Below, piece by piece: positions 1 through 6,438 of a DNA stretch of 64,000 bases. The notes below the pieces were generated by a model that was given only the letters and a program-made list of their open reading frames with translations, had not been told where the DNA came from and made no database searches. The position numbers were made by a program, and so were the translations under genes. Within the stretch, counting starts at the first letter, position 1, and each line of letters begins with the position of its first letter. This DNA comes from Leptodesmis sichuanensis A121 (GTDB lineage Bacteria; Cyanobacteriota; Cyanobacteriia; Leptolyngbyales; Leptolyngbyaceae), in assembly GCF_021379005.1 (NCBI RefSeq), contig NZ_CP075171.1:4402001-4466000 (forward strand). The letters run 5' to 3'.

Positions 1-279
1 CAGCTTGTTATTGCCCCACTGGTTAGTCTCCCGAACCTGCCGATTCCTAAAATCATCTACACGGGGATTCTGCTGTTCAAATAACTCCAACTGCCCCGTC
101 GCCGCCGCCCGTCGCGGTTCATCAATGCTCTCAATCTTTTGCATCGGCATCGCACACCCGGCAATATCCACCTCCCGCCGATGGCCATACTCGTCATACT
201 TGCCCTCCCACACCAGTTCCGTGCGCATTTGGGAGAGGGGGTGGGGGTTGTGGGGGCCGTAGGTGGGTTGCTGGGTCAT
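1..279 (-). CDS. N-terminal part of a site-specific DNA methyltransferase (runs off left edge)
   Basis: The reading frame begins at ATG 279-277 and stays open for 93 codons to the window edge. The peptide opens MTQQPTYGPHNPHPLSQMRT and continues with a KYDEYGHRREVDIAG stretch and VDDFRN. The same peptide is seen upstream of a DPPFDVGADF methyltransferase motif in the related fragment at 2860-3293, so I read this as the 5' end of a type III-like or stand-alone N6-adenine DNA methyltransferase. The catalytic DPPF motif lies outside the window. Two further truncated copies of the same gene start lie just upstream on the same strand. Whether this copy is intact cannot be judged from here. Confidence 0.6.
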   Translation of the reverse strand, partial: MTQQPTYGPHNPHPLSQMRTELVWEGKYDEYGHRREVDIAGCAMPMQKIESIDEPRRAAATGQLELFEQQNPRVDDFRNRQVRETNQWGNNKL

Positions 280-370
280 GATGAAGGAAAAAGGCAAAAG
301 GTAAAAGTAAAAAGGTTGGTAGTGACGACTTTAGTCGTCATCCAATATTCACTAAAGGGAATACTACGAA

Positions 371-844
371 CTATTCTGGTTGCCAGGGGAGCCAATCTTC
401 ATCCAGGGCTTGCTCCAGGGTGAAATCAGGCTCTTCAGGAATCAAACGCGCATCCAACTCGCTCGCGTTGAGAAATAGTTTTCTACCATTTTTGTATTGC
501 TTGGTGAAAACATCCTGCAAAAATGACTTCAAGCTAGGGCTTGTCTCCAACTCTTCCTGAATTTGTAATCTAAAGTTAATGACCTCCCGCTTCCAACCGC
601 GCAGGCACATTGCTCGCTCAGCTTCCCAGTATTTGATTTTGAGGAGATGCTCACACAGCCGCATTAAATAACTTGAAACCGTGTGTTTTTCACTCCTGCC
701 CAAGCTCTCAATCTCCTCAATTAAATTTTCTAGGTCAAGGTTACCAAAATCCCGTGCTTTCAATTGAGCAGCGGTATGCTCCAACCAAAGTTGGTAGTCC
801 GCATTGTATAGCGACGTGGGTTTAGCTTTAACTTGAGGTTCCAT
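371..844 (-). CDS. DUF29 family protein, copy A
   Basis: A 157-residue acidic, helical protein with the DUF29 pattern common in cyanobacteria: a DYQLWL start region, LDLENLIEEIESLGRSE near residue 40, then a helix with LMRLCEHLLKIKYW. The C-terminus is FTLEQALDEDWLPWQPE. The function of DUF29 is not established. It is roughly two-thirds identical by eye to copy B at 2403-2876, with identical ends, so the two are tandem duplicates. The ATG lies inside the tail of a truncated methyltransferase reading frame (828-980), an arrangement shared by copy B. Confidence 0.8.
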   Translation of the reverse strand: MEPQVKAKPTSLYNADYQLWLEHTAAQLKARDFGNLDLENLIEEIESLGRSEKHTVSSYLMRLCEHLLKIKYWEAERAMCLRGWKREVINFRLQIQEELETSPSLKSFLQDVFTKQYKNGRKLFLNASELDARLIPEEPDFTLEQALDEDWLPWQPE

Positions 845-980
845 AGCTCATTGCCTCCATTAGTGTTTTCATTGTATTAGGAGAGATCGCCACACTCGTC
901 GAAAAATCCGCGCCCACATCAAATGGCGGGCCAATATAAATCAGATCTGTCCGTAGCGTTGACAGCGGATGGGGGTCGTA
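828..980 (-). pseudogene. DNA methyltransferase remnant with internal deletion
   Basis: Reading leftwards from 980 the frame gives YDPHPLSTLRT fused directly to DLIYIGPPFDVGADF, then NTMKTLMEAMSYGTSS and a stop at 828-830. Compared with the fragment at 2860-3293, roughly 70 residues between LRT and DLIYI are deleted in frame, the start codon region is lost, and the catalytic DPPF is GPPF. It is therefore a dead relic. Its tail overlaps the start of DUF29 copy A by 17 bases, exactly as in the second unit. Confidence 0.7.
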
Positions 981-1067
981 GTTAAGGGAACAGGGAATGG
1001 AGAACGGGAAACATGTGAAAGGTTGGTGGTGACGACTTTAGGGGTTTGCAATTAAATAATATCCCAA

Positions 1068-1796
1068 TCAATCGGGGAGAATAGTAATATCCCATTTGGG
1101 CAGAGCTTCAGACCGTTGCCAGAAAGGGAGATAATCTGCTAGCTCCTCAGCCAATACCTTGACCCCTTTTTCATAAATGCCTTCAACCAGATAAACGACT
1201 GGATTCATTGCTTTCCAGGTCATGTGACTGGCCCATTGAACTGCCGCTTCTACCGAATCCAAGATGGCTCCATTCCAATACTGCTCAAGCGCTGCCCAGC
1301 ATCGTTCAATGGCATTGTATTTACTGTGATAAGGCGGGTAGTAAATCAATCGAATCGGGAGCATGATCGTTTGGGCGAGTTCAACCATGCGTTTGATGAA
1401 CTGAGTGCGGTCACTGCGAGTGGCGGGTCCTCCATCTAAATTGATCACCCATTCCTCAATCTCCGGGTAATGGTCTTGATTGTCCTGCCACCACCACTCC
1501 AAACAATCGGCTATAAAATCGCTGGTTTCAGCCGGTTGACCGAAGTAAATCGACAACTCGTCGTTGTCGAGATTGAGAATGCCAAAAGGCACTAACACCG
1601 ACTGCCACTCACTATCGTGGTCGTCGGCTTTTCTGGCTTCTAGAGTGCGATCCTTGCCATTACGCGATAGATTGCCGATCTTAACTTTGGCTTTGGTGTC
1701 AATCGAGAGCCTCAAGGACTTCGGATTGGCATCAGCCCGTTGATTCTCTTGAGCAACATTGTCAAAGATGGCATCGGTTTGAGCGATCTTCTTCAA
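1068..1796 (-). CDS. ISAzo13-family transposase, C-terminal (catalytic) frame
   Basis: 242 residues from a TTG at 1796, more likely made as an extension of the upstream frame. It carries the family hallmark NLDGGPATRSDRTQFIKRM, followed by YYPPYHSKYNAIERCW, which supply the acidic residues of an RNase H-like DDE catalytic core. The C-terminus ends within 30 bases of the left inverted repeat. It overlaps the N-terminal frame by 4 bases, and a run of seven A residues (coding strand) sits just before the overlap. Both halves look undamaged, so the element may still be active. Confidence 0.8.
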   Translation of the reverse strand: MKKIAQTDAIFDNVAQENQRADANPKSLRLSIDTKAKVKIGNLSRNGKDRTLEARKADDHDSEWQSVLVPFGILNLDNDELSIYFGQPAETSDFIADCLEWWWQDNQDHYPEIEEWVINLDGGPATRSDRTQFIKRMVELAQTIMLPIRLIYYPPYHSKYNAIERCWAALEQYWNGAILDSVEAAVQWASHMTWKAMNPVVYLVEGIYEKGVKVLAEELADYLPFWQRSEALPKWDITILPD

Positions 1797-2263
1797 CGGT
1801 TTGACTTTTTGTGTTTTTTTAGGCGATATCCCATGCGATTGAGAATTGCCCCAATGGTCTGACGCGAAGGCAGTTGTTCCTCGTCGTAGCCCTTCTGCTC
1901 ACTTAAGGCATCTCGGACGGCTTGGGCACTGATACGAGCATATAAGAAGGTCGATTGAAATTTCGGATCAGCTTGGGCTTGCCTGTCCACTAAACTGGCA
2001 ATATCGGCTTCCAAATTGACCAACACCACTTCGCTTTTATGCCGCCCTCTAGCTCGATAGTTATCAACACAGGTGATTCCACTGCGGCGTTCATGCAGAC
2101 CCAGTTGCACACTGGCGCGATTCCACCCTAAAACCGTTTCCGTTTTCCGGGCTGAACCGTCAAAATAGTCCTCTGCAACTTTTGCGATAAAATCTCGCTT
2201 ACGGTGTCCAGTCAGCTTTCGAGCAGCATCTTTCAGGCTTGCTTTAATCTTGTCGTCGAGCAT
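1793..2263 (-). CDS. ISAzo13-family transposase, N-terminal frame
   Basis: 156 residues beginning MLDDKIKASLKDAARKLTGH, with a helix-turn-helix-like region (ETVLGWNRASVQLGLHERR) and an NRMGYRLKK segment near the end, where the frame stops at KKSNR. Its stop overlaps the start of the catalytic frame. A -1 shift on the A7 run at 1814-1820 would give RLKKTQKVKPLKKIAQTD and join the two frames into one protein of roughly 400 residues, the usual size for this family. Confidence 0.75.
   Translation of the reverse strand: MLDDKIKASLKDAARKLTGHRKRDFIAKVAEDYFDGSARKTETVLGWNRASVQLGLHERRSGITCVDNYRARGRHKSEVVLVNLEADIASLVDRQAQADPKFQSTFLYARISAQAVRDALSEQKGYDEEQLPSRQTIGAILNRMGYRLKKHKKSNR
1814..1820 (-). other. 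Likely programmed -1 frameshift site (A7 run) in ISAzo13-like transposase
   Basis: On the coding strand the sequence reads CTA AAA AAA CAC, a run of seven A residues a short distance upstream of the N-terminal frame's stop. A single -1 slip here opens continuously into the catalytic frame with no intervening stop. Seeing the run and the frame relationship is direct; that slippage happens is inference from known IS recoding. Confidence 0.55.
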
Positions 2264-2402
2264 GGTAAGGAGAGTGTTGTTCTAGAGATTCTCAGCCAGG
2301 AGAGGGATATTTCCGCTCTGCTCCCGCTAAAATGACTGGTATTTTATTTATTTGCAAGCTCCTTAGTTGTCATCCAATATTCACTAAAGGGAATACTACG
2401 AA

Positions 2403-2876
2403 CTATTCCGGTTGCCAGGGGAGCCAATCTTCATCCAGAGCTTGCTCCAAGGTGAAGTAAGGCTCTTCAGGAATTTCTTGGGCATCTAGTTTGCTTGCTT
2501 TGAGAAAAAGCTTTCTAGCGTTGCCATACGCAGATACAAAATGGTCACTGAGGTAGTTTTTGAGGCTGGGGCTATCTTCGAGGATGGCTTGAATCTGCAA
2601 ACGAAAATTAGTAATTTCCAGATCCCATCCTCTGAAACACATCTCTCGCTCGGATTCCCAATACCGGAGCTTCAGAAAATGCTCACATAATTGCATCAGA
2701 TAGCTAGAAATGGCTCGTTTGTCACTCCTACCCAAGCTCTCAATCTCCTCAATTAGATTTTCTAGGTCAAGATTGCTAAAGTTGTGTGCTTTCAACTGAG
2801 CAACTGTTTGATCCAACCAAAGTTGGTAGTCTGTGTCGTATAGTGACGCTGGTTTAGCTTTAACTTGAGGTTCCAT
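2403..2876 (-). CDS. DUF29 family protein, copy B
   Basis: 157 residues, the paralogue of the 371-844 gene, with the same start (MEPQVKAKP), the LDLENLIEEIESLGRS core and the same LDEDWLPWQPE end. Downstream of both copies the flanking DNA (catccaatattcactaaagg) is also conserved, so the duplication included intergenic sequence. The start codon overlaps the 3' end of a methyltransferase fragment by 17 bases (2860-2876). The function is unknown; DUF29 genes are often multicopy in cyanobacteria. The ISAzo13-like element inserted just downstream of this copy. Confidence 0.8.
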   Translation of the reverse strand: MEPQVKAKPASLYDTDYQLWLDQTVAQLKAHNFSNLDLENLIEEIESLGRSDKRAISSYLMQLCEHFLKLRYWESEREMCFRGWDLEITNFRLQIQAILEDSPSLKNYLSDHFVSAYGNARKLFLKASKLDAQEIPEEPYFTLEQALDEDWLPWQPE

Positions 2877-3293
2877 AACTCATTGCCTCCATCGGTGTCT
2901 TCATTGTATTGACAAAAAACGTCACACTCATTGAAAAATCTGCGCCCACATCAAACGGCGGGTCAATATAAATCAGATCTACCTTGCCCTTAAATGACCG
3001 CATCAGCGATGCCATCACCAGCTTGTTGTCACCCCAAATCAGCCAATTTCTAAAGTCATCCACACGGGGATTCTGCTGCTCAAATAACGATCACTGCCCC
3101 GTTGCCGCCGCTGTCCGCCTGGGTTCATCGATGCTTTCAATCTTGCTGCAATACGGCATGGTACAGCCGGCAATATCCATATCCACCTCTCGCCGATTGC
3201 CATACTCGTCATACTTGCCCCCCACACCAATTCCGTCCGTAGCGTAGACAGCGGGTGCGGGTTGTGGGGGCCGTAGGTGGGCGATTGGGTCAT
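2860..3293 (-). pseudogene. DNA adenine methyltransferase 5' fragment, frameshifted
   Basis: ATG at 3293-3291 starts MTQSPTYGPHNPHPLSTLRT and ELVWG. The frame then shifts to GGKYDEYGNRREVDMDIAG and IESIDEPRRTAAATGQ, and shifts again near 3063-3090 to VDDFRNWLIWGDNKLVMASL and VDLIYIDPPFDVGADF. DPPF is the catalytic motif IV of N6-adenine methyltransferases. After it the frame runs only into NTMKTPMEAMSYGTSS and stops at 2860, so most of the gene is missing. At least two frameshifts plus the 3' truncation make it nonfunctional. The DUF29 copy B start lies inside its 3' end. Confidence 0.7.
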
Positions 3294-3609
3294 AGAAAAC
3301 ACAGCGGCGCAAAGATCTGCCCTCAATTATAGTTGCTGCCTAAAATGCCGCTAAATCAAGCTCTTTGTAGGGTGGAATGGGTGTGGTGGTTGGTGGGCGT
3401 ATGAGGGGCGATCGATCTGGTAGATGGGATAGGGGCGATCGTCCTGGTGGAGACGCCAAGGGCGAACGTGAGGGTTTTCAACTTTGGATGAGCGGCTCAA
3501 AGCACAGCCCCACCCCAGGACTAAAGCGAGATAACGTTCCGGTTGAGCGGCTTCAAATAACTTTTGCCACAACATCGACAAACTTTGCCAGTCCGCTCCA
3601 ACCGGGTTG
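3294..3609. other. 316-bp stretch without a supportable gene
   Basis: An open frame of 96 codons exists on the minus strand (3351-3641), with peptide stretches such as SMLWQKLFEAAQPERYLAL. I recognise no family, and it overlaps the brnA remnant. Given that the genes on both sides are degenerate, this may be another fossil fragment. No promoter, RNA or repeat is evident. Confidence 0.3.
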
Positions 3610-4085
<476 letters not shown>

Positions 4086-4249
4086 AATGGTATTCTACTC
4101 TTGGACAGCGAAATAGGTGAAAAATGATCCTACCGCTGCGTAAGCTCAGTACACAGAGATTATTTACCTGGCTTCCAAGAGCTACTTAACCACTTTAAAT
4201 AGCTGCGAGTGTAAGTATTTCCCTTGTCAGTTAAATGATAAGTTCCATT

Positions 4250-5242
4250 ACGCGATGTGCAACTAAGTTTGGCAAAGGAAAGCCCCACTGAACGATGCTA
4301 GAAGTACAACCTATCTAGCGCGAGTGGGACTTATGTTTACTATCGAAGAGTTTATCATTGCAGTTTTTTGCTGTGTGGACGATTTGCTGAAGGCAATCAC
4401 TCAAGGGCAACCCATTCGAGCCAAAGGATTTGCCCCTGCCTTGTCCGACAGTGAGGTAATGACGATGGAAATTGTGGCAGAGTACCAAGGGATTGATACA
4501 GACCAGGCAATTTGGCGCTATTTCCGTCGGCACTGGTTGGAGTGGTTTCCTGGCTTGGGCAGTCGTTCTGCCTTTGTCCGTCAGGCTGCAAACCTCTGGC
4601 AGTACAAGCAACGACTCCAGCAGCACCTGTCCACTGAGTTAGGGGCTTTTGCTGATGAGGTGCATCTGGTCGATGGCATTCCTATCCCGTTGTGTGGGTT
4701 TAGTCGTGCCCCGGAGTGTCGCAGTTTCAAGGGGATTGCTGCTTACGGTTACTGCGCGGCTAAAAAGCAGTTCTATTATGGCTTTCATGGTCATTTGCTC
4801 ATCAGTGCAACAGGGGTGATTACAGGGTTTAGCCTCACCCCAGCCAATGGCAGTGAACGCGAGGCATTGTGGGACATGGTGCAGACGATTCATGGTTGGC
4901 TCATTGGCGACAAAGGTTACCTCTCTGCCGCTCTCCAGCAAGAGCTTCGAGCTGTGGGGATTGAACTAGAAACTGCCCTGCGCTCCAATATGCAGGATAC
5001 TCGTGAGCCTGCTTGGGTGGCGTTACTCCAACGAATTAGACGACTGATTGAAACGGTGATTGGGCAATTAGTCGAACGCTTCTCAATTGAGAAGGTCTGG
5101 GCACGAGATTTATGGCATTTGACCAGTCGCATCAATCGCAAGCTTCTAGCTCATACCGTTTGTCGATGGCTCAACCGTCACAGTGCTGACCCCTTGCAGT
5201 TCGACCAGCTTGTGTCACAGTAGTTTTAGTCGCACATCGCGT
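4250..5242 (+). mobile_element. IS982-like insertion sequence (993 bp)
   Basis: Both ends carry ACGCGATGTGC followed by an AACTAA/GACTAA continuation, in inverted orientation. A perfect 7-bp direct repeat TTCCATT flanks the element (4243-4249 and 5243-5249). Excising the element with one repeat restores the interrupted minus-strand gene exactly, which fixes the boundaries. It carries a single transposase gene on the plus strand. Confidence 0.85.
4333..5223 (+). CDS. IS982-family transposase
   Basis: 296 residues from ATG 4333; a GTG three codons upstream is an alternative. The order of motifs fits the DDE transposase of IS982: LSDSEVMTMEIVAEYQGID near residue 40, HLVDGIPIPLCGF with the first catalytic Asp, GWLIGDKGYLSAALQQEL with the second, and a late ERFSIEKVWAR helix. 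The gene ends 19 bases from the right inverted repeat. No frameshift or stop is seen, so the element could be active. Confidence 0.85.
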   Translation: MFTIEEFIIAVFCCVDDLLKAITQGQPIRAKGFAPALSDSEVMTMEIVAEYQGIDTDQAIWRYFRRHWLEWFPGLGSRSAFVRQAANLWQYKQRLQQHLSTELGAFADEVHLVDGIPIPLCGFSRAPECRSFKGIAAYGYCAAKKQFYYGFHGHLLISATGVITGFSLTPANGSEREALWDMVQTIHGWLIGDKGYLSAALQQELRAVGIELETALRSNMQDTREPAWVALLQRIRRLIETVIGQLVERFSIEKVWARDLWHLTSRINRKLLAHTVCRWLNRHSADPLQFDQLVSQ

Positions 5243-5680
5243 TTCCATTCATAGATTTTACTAATCCTTTGCCCTGAAGATTTTCAAGTGCAGGACGGTA
5301 ATAACCACTCCTCACATAAACCTGCAAGTCCCTACCTTGGTCTTCTCCAACAAGTGCTCGCAAAAGACGGAGTTCTCGGATCTCAAATAAGTCACCACCT
5401 GACCATCCGCCTTTCTTTCCTTCAACGGTAGGAAAGTTGCTTCGTGATATTTGATACCAAGCGAAAATCTGCGGAACTGAAGCTGCAACAACTCCGCCCA
5501 TTGCTCCAATAACAGCAACAACAATTTGTTCAGACATATTACGAACTAACCTATCTTAATTTGAACTTGCTTCATTGGATTGCCCCTCACCAATTACCTT
5601 TCACTACACCCCACCGATCACCCAGCGGTCTAACTATTAAATCATTGGACTTTTTCCGTATAATACCCTTGTTAACGGGA

Positions 5681-5739
5681 TTATCAGGACACTTTACATA
5701 CATCTTCAAAAATTGGGCGTTATCAGGATGCTTTCCATA
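5681..5739. repeat. Imperfect 20-bp direct repeat, 39 bp apart
   Basis: TTATCAGGACACTTTACATA (5681-5700) and TTATCAGGATGCTTTCCATA (5720-5739) differ at three positions. They lie in the 362-bp gap between the split membrane gene and the small protein gene at 5900. The role is unknown; paired direct repeats of this kind can be regulator sites or mobile-element scars. No gene is supportable elsewhere in 5538-5899. Confidence 0.6.
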
Positions 5740-5745
5740 TAAAGT

Positions 5746-5765
5746 CTCATGACAAATGTCATGAG
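5746..5765. promoter_or_regulatory. Palindromic operator-like site upstream of the 85-residue membrane protein gene
   Basis: CTCATGAC-AAAT-GTCATGAG is a perfect 8-bp inverted repeat around a 4-bp spacer, 134 bp upstream of the next start codon. The TGAC-N4-GTCA core resembles sites bound by NarL/DesR-type response regulators; that assignment is inference. It follows directly after the 20-bp direct repeat pair. Confidence 0.5.
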
Positions 5766-5899
5766 TCTATTGAAGATCCGGAAAGCTTTGCTTGCAGGTT
5801 GGATTTTCTCTTAGCCGCTGTTAGCCTCTTCCTCGCCATGATTGCGAGAAAGGCTTAAGTATCAATCCTGAACATTCCCCCCATGTAAGGAGTCCTCTA

Positions 5900-6157
5900 A
5901 TGACCATGTCCTCTCTGCCCAACCGCAACCCAAAGCCTGTTTCCATTGAAGCCAATCATCTTGGAAAACCATCAGAAAGTACGGCTGAAATTATCCGCGC
6001 CTTAACTCCGATTTTGATTGCAGCCATCGGGGGTGTAATTGGAGTTATTGTCTTGTTGAAAAATCCAGATAACCAGGCTGGCTTTGGTCTGGCGAGTGCC
6101 GCGATCGCAGGTGCCGCAGGTTTAGCCCAACCTAATAAGAATCAGAAAGACCAGTAA
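5900..6157 (+). CDS. Small hydrophobic protein of unknown function (85 residues)
   Basis: The start ATG at 5900 is preceded by TAAGGAG at a good distance. The protein has a polar N-terminus, then IIRALTPILIAAIGGVIGVI (one membrane segment at about residues 29-50) and a second mildly hydrophobic, Ala/Gly-rich stretch (GFGLASAAIAGAAGLA) before a polar end. I do not recognise a family. A convergent small gene lies downstream. The operator-like palindrome and direct repeats upstream suggest specific regulation, but nothing in the sequence says of what. Confidence 0.55.
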   Translation: MTMSSLPNRNPKPVSIEANHLGKPSESTAEIIRALTPILIAAIGGVIGVIVLLKNPDNQAGFGLASAAIAGAAGLAQPNKNQKDQ

Positions 6158-6244
6158 CGAATTCGGTAGTGACCAGTCGGCGGAATGATGAGATAACGAG
6201 ATAACGAGAATTGCTCATCATCTCATTATCACTGCTCACTTTAG

Positions 6245-6436
6245 TCAATTCTGCTTGGGCATTAACCAGTCAGTAGTTTCCAGAGTCAGCCGGACTTCCG
6301 CCATGCCTGTGTTTTCGTAATGGATGTTTTTGATGGTGCAGGCATAATCCCATCCGGTTGCGTCCGTGATGACTTTAGCGATCGCTTGTTCCAGTGTGCG
6401 CGTATCGACTTCCTTCAGTTTATTTTCCAGTTCCAT
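6245..6436 (-). CDS. Conserved small protein downstream of thrS (63 residues)
   Basis: The gene starts two bases after the thrS stop codon on the same strand, so it is almost certainly co-transcribed with thrS. The peptide begins MELENKLKEVDTRTLEQAI and contains TGWDYACTIKNIHYENTGMA, then a beta-strand-rich end (EVRLTLETTDWL). There is no membrane segment or signal peptide. I do not recognise the function; the tight coupling to thrS is the only context clue. Confidence 0.6.
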   Translation of the reverse strand: MELENKLKEVDTRTLEQAIAKVITDATGWDYACTIKNIHYENTGMAEVRLTLETTDWLMPKQN

Positions 6437-6438
6437 AC

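Larger units (their letters stand above)
1041..2362 (-). mobile_element. ISAzo13-like insertion sequence (about 1.32 kb)
   Basis: The terminal inverted repeats are imperfect: the left end reads GGGGTTTGCAATTAAATAAT and the right end, reversed, GGAGCTTGCAAATAAATAAA. Outside them lies a 3-bp direct repeat TTA (1038-1040 and 2363-2365). The undisturbed version of this site exists in the tandem duplicate at about 318-345 (gacgactttagtcgtcatcc), which supports both the element ends and the target duplication. It contains the two overlapping transposase frames 1793-2263 and 1068-1796. The family call comes from the transposase sequence. Confidence 0.8.
4160..5537 (-). pseudogene. Small membrane-anchored winged-helix-like gene split by an IS982-like element
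   Basis: The N-terminal part (5537 down to 5250) encodes MSEQIVVAVIGAMGGVVAAS, a single membrane segment, followed by a soluble part with FEIRELRLLRALVGEDQGRD and LENLQGKGLVKSMNG. The frame then runs into the element and stops (NAMCD). Removing the element and one copy of the 7-bp target repeat joins MNG to TYHLTDKGNTYTRSYLKWL and a stop at 4160-4162, giving a continuous 125-residue protein. The YHLTDKG ending resembles the wing of a winged-helix domain. The function is unknown. The 103-residue truncated form may still be made. Confidence 0.75.
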
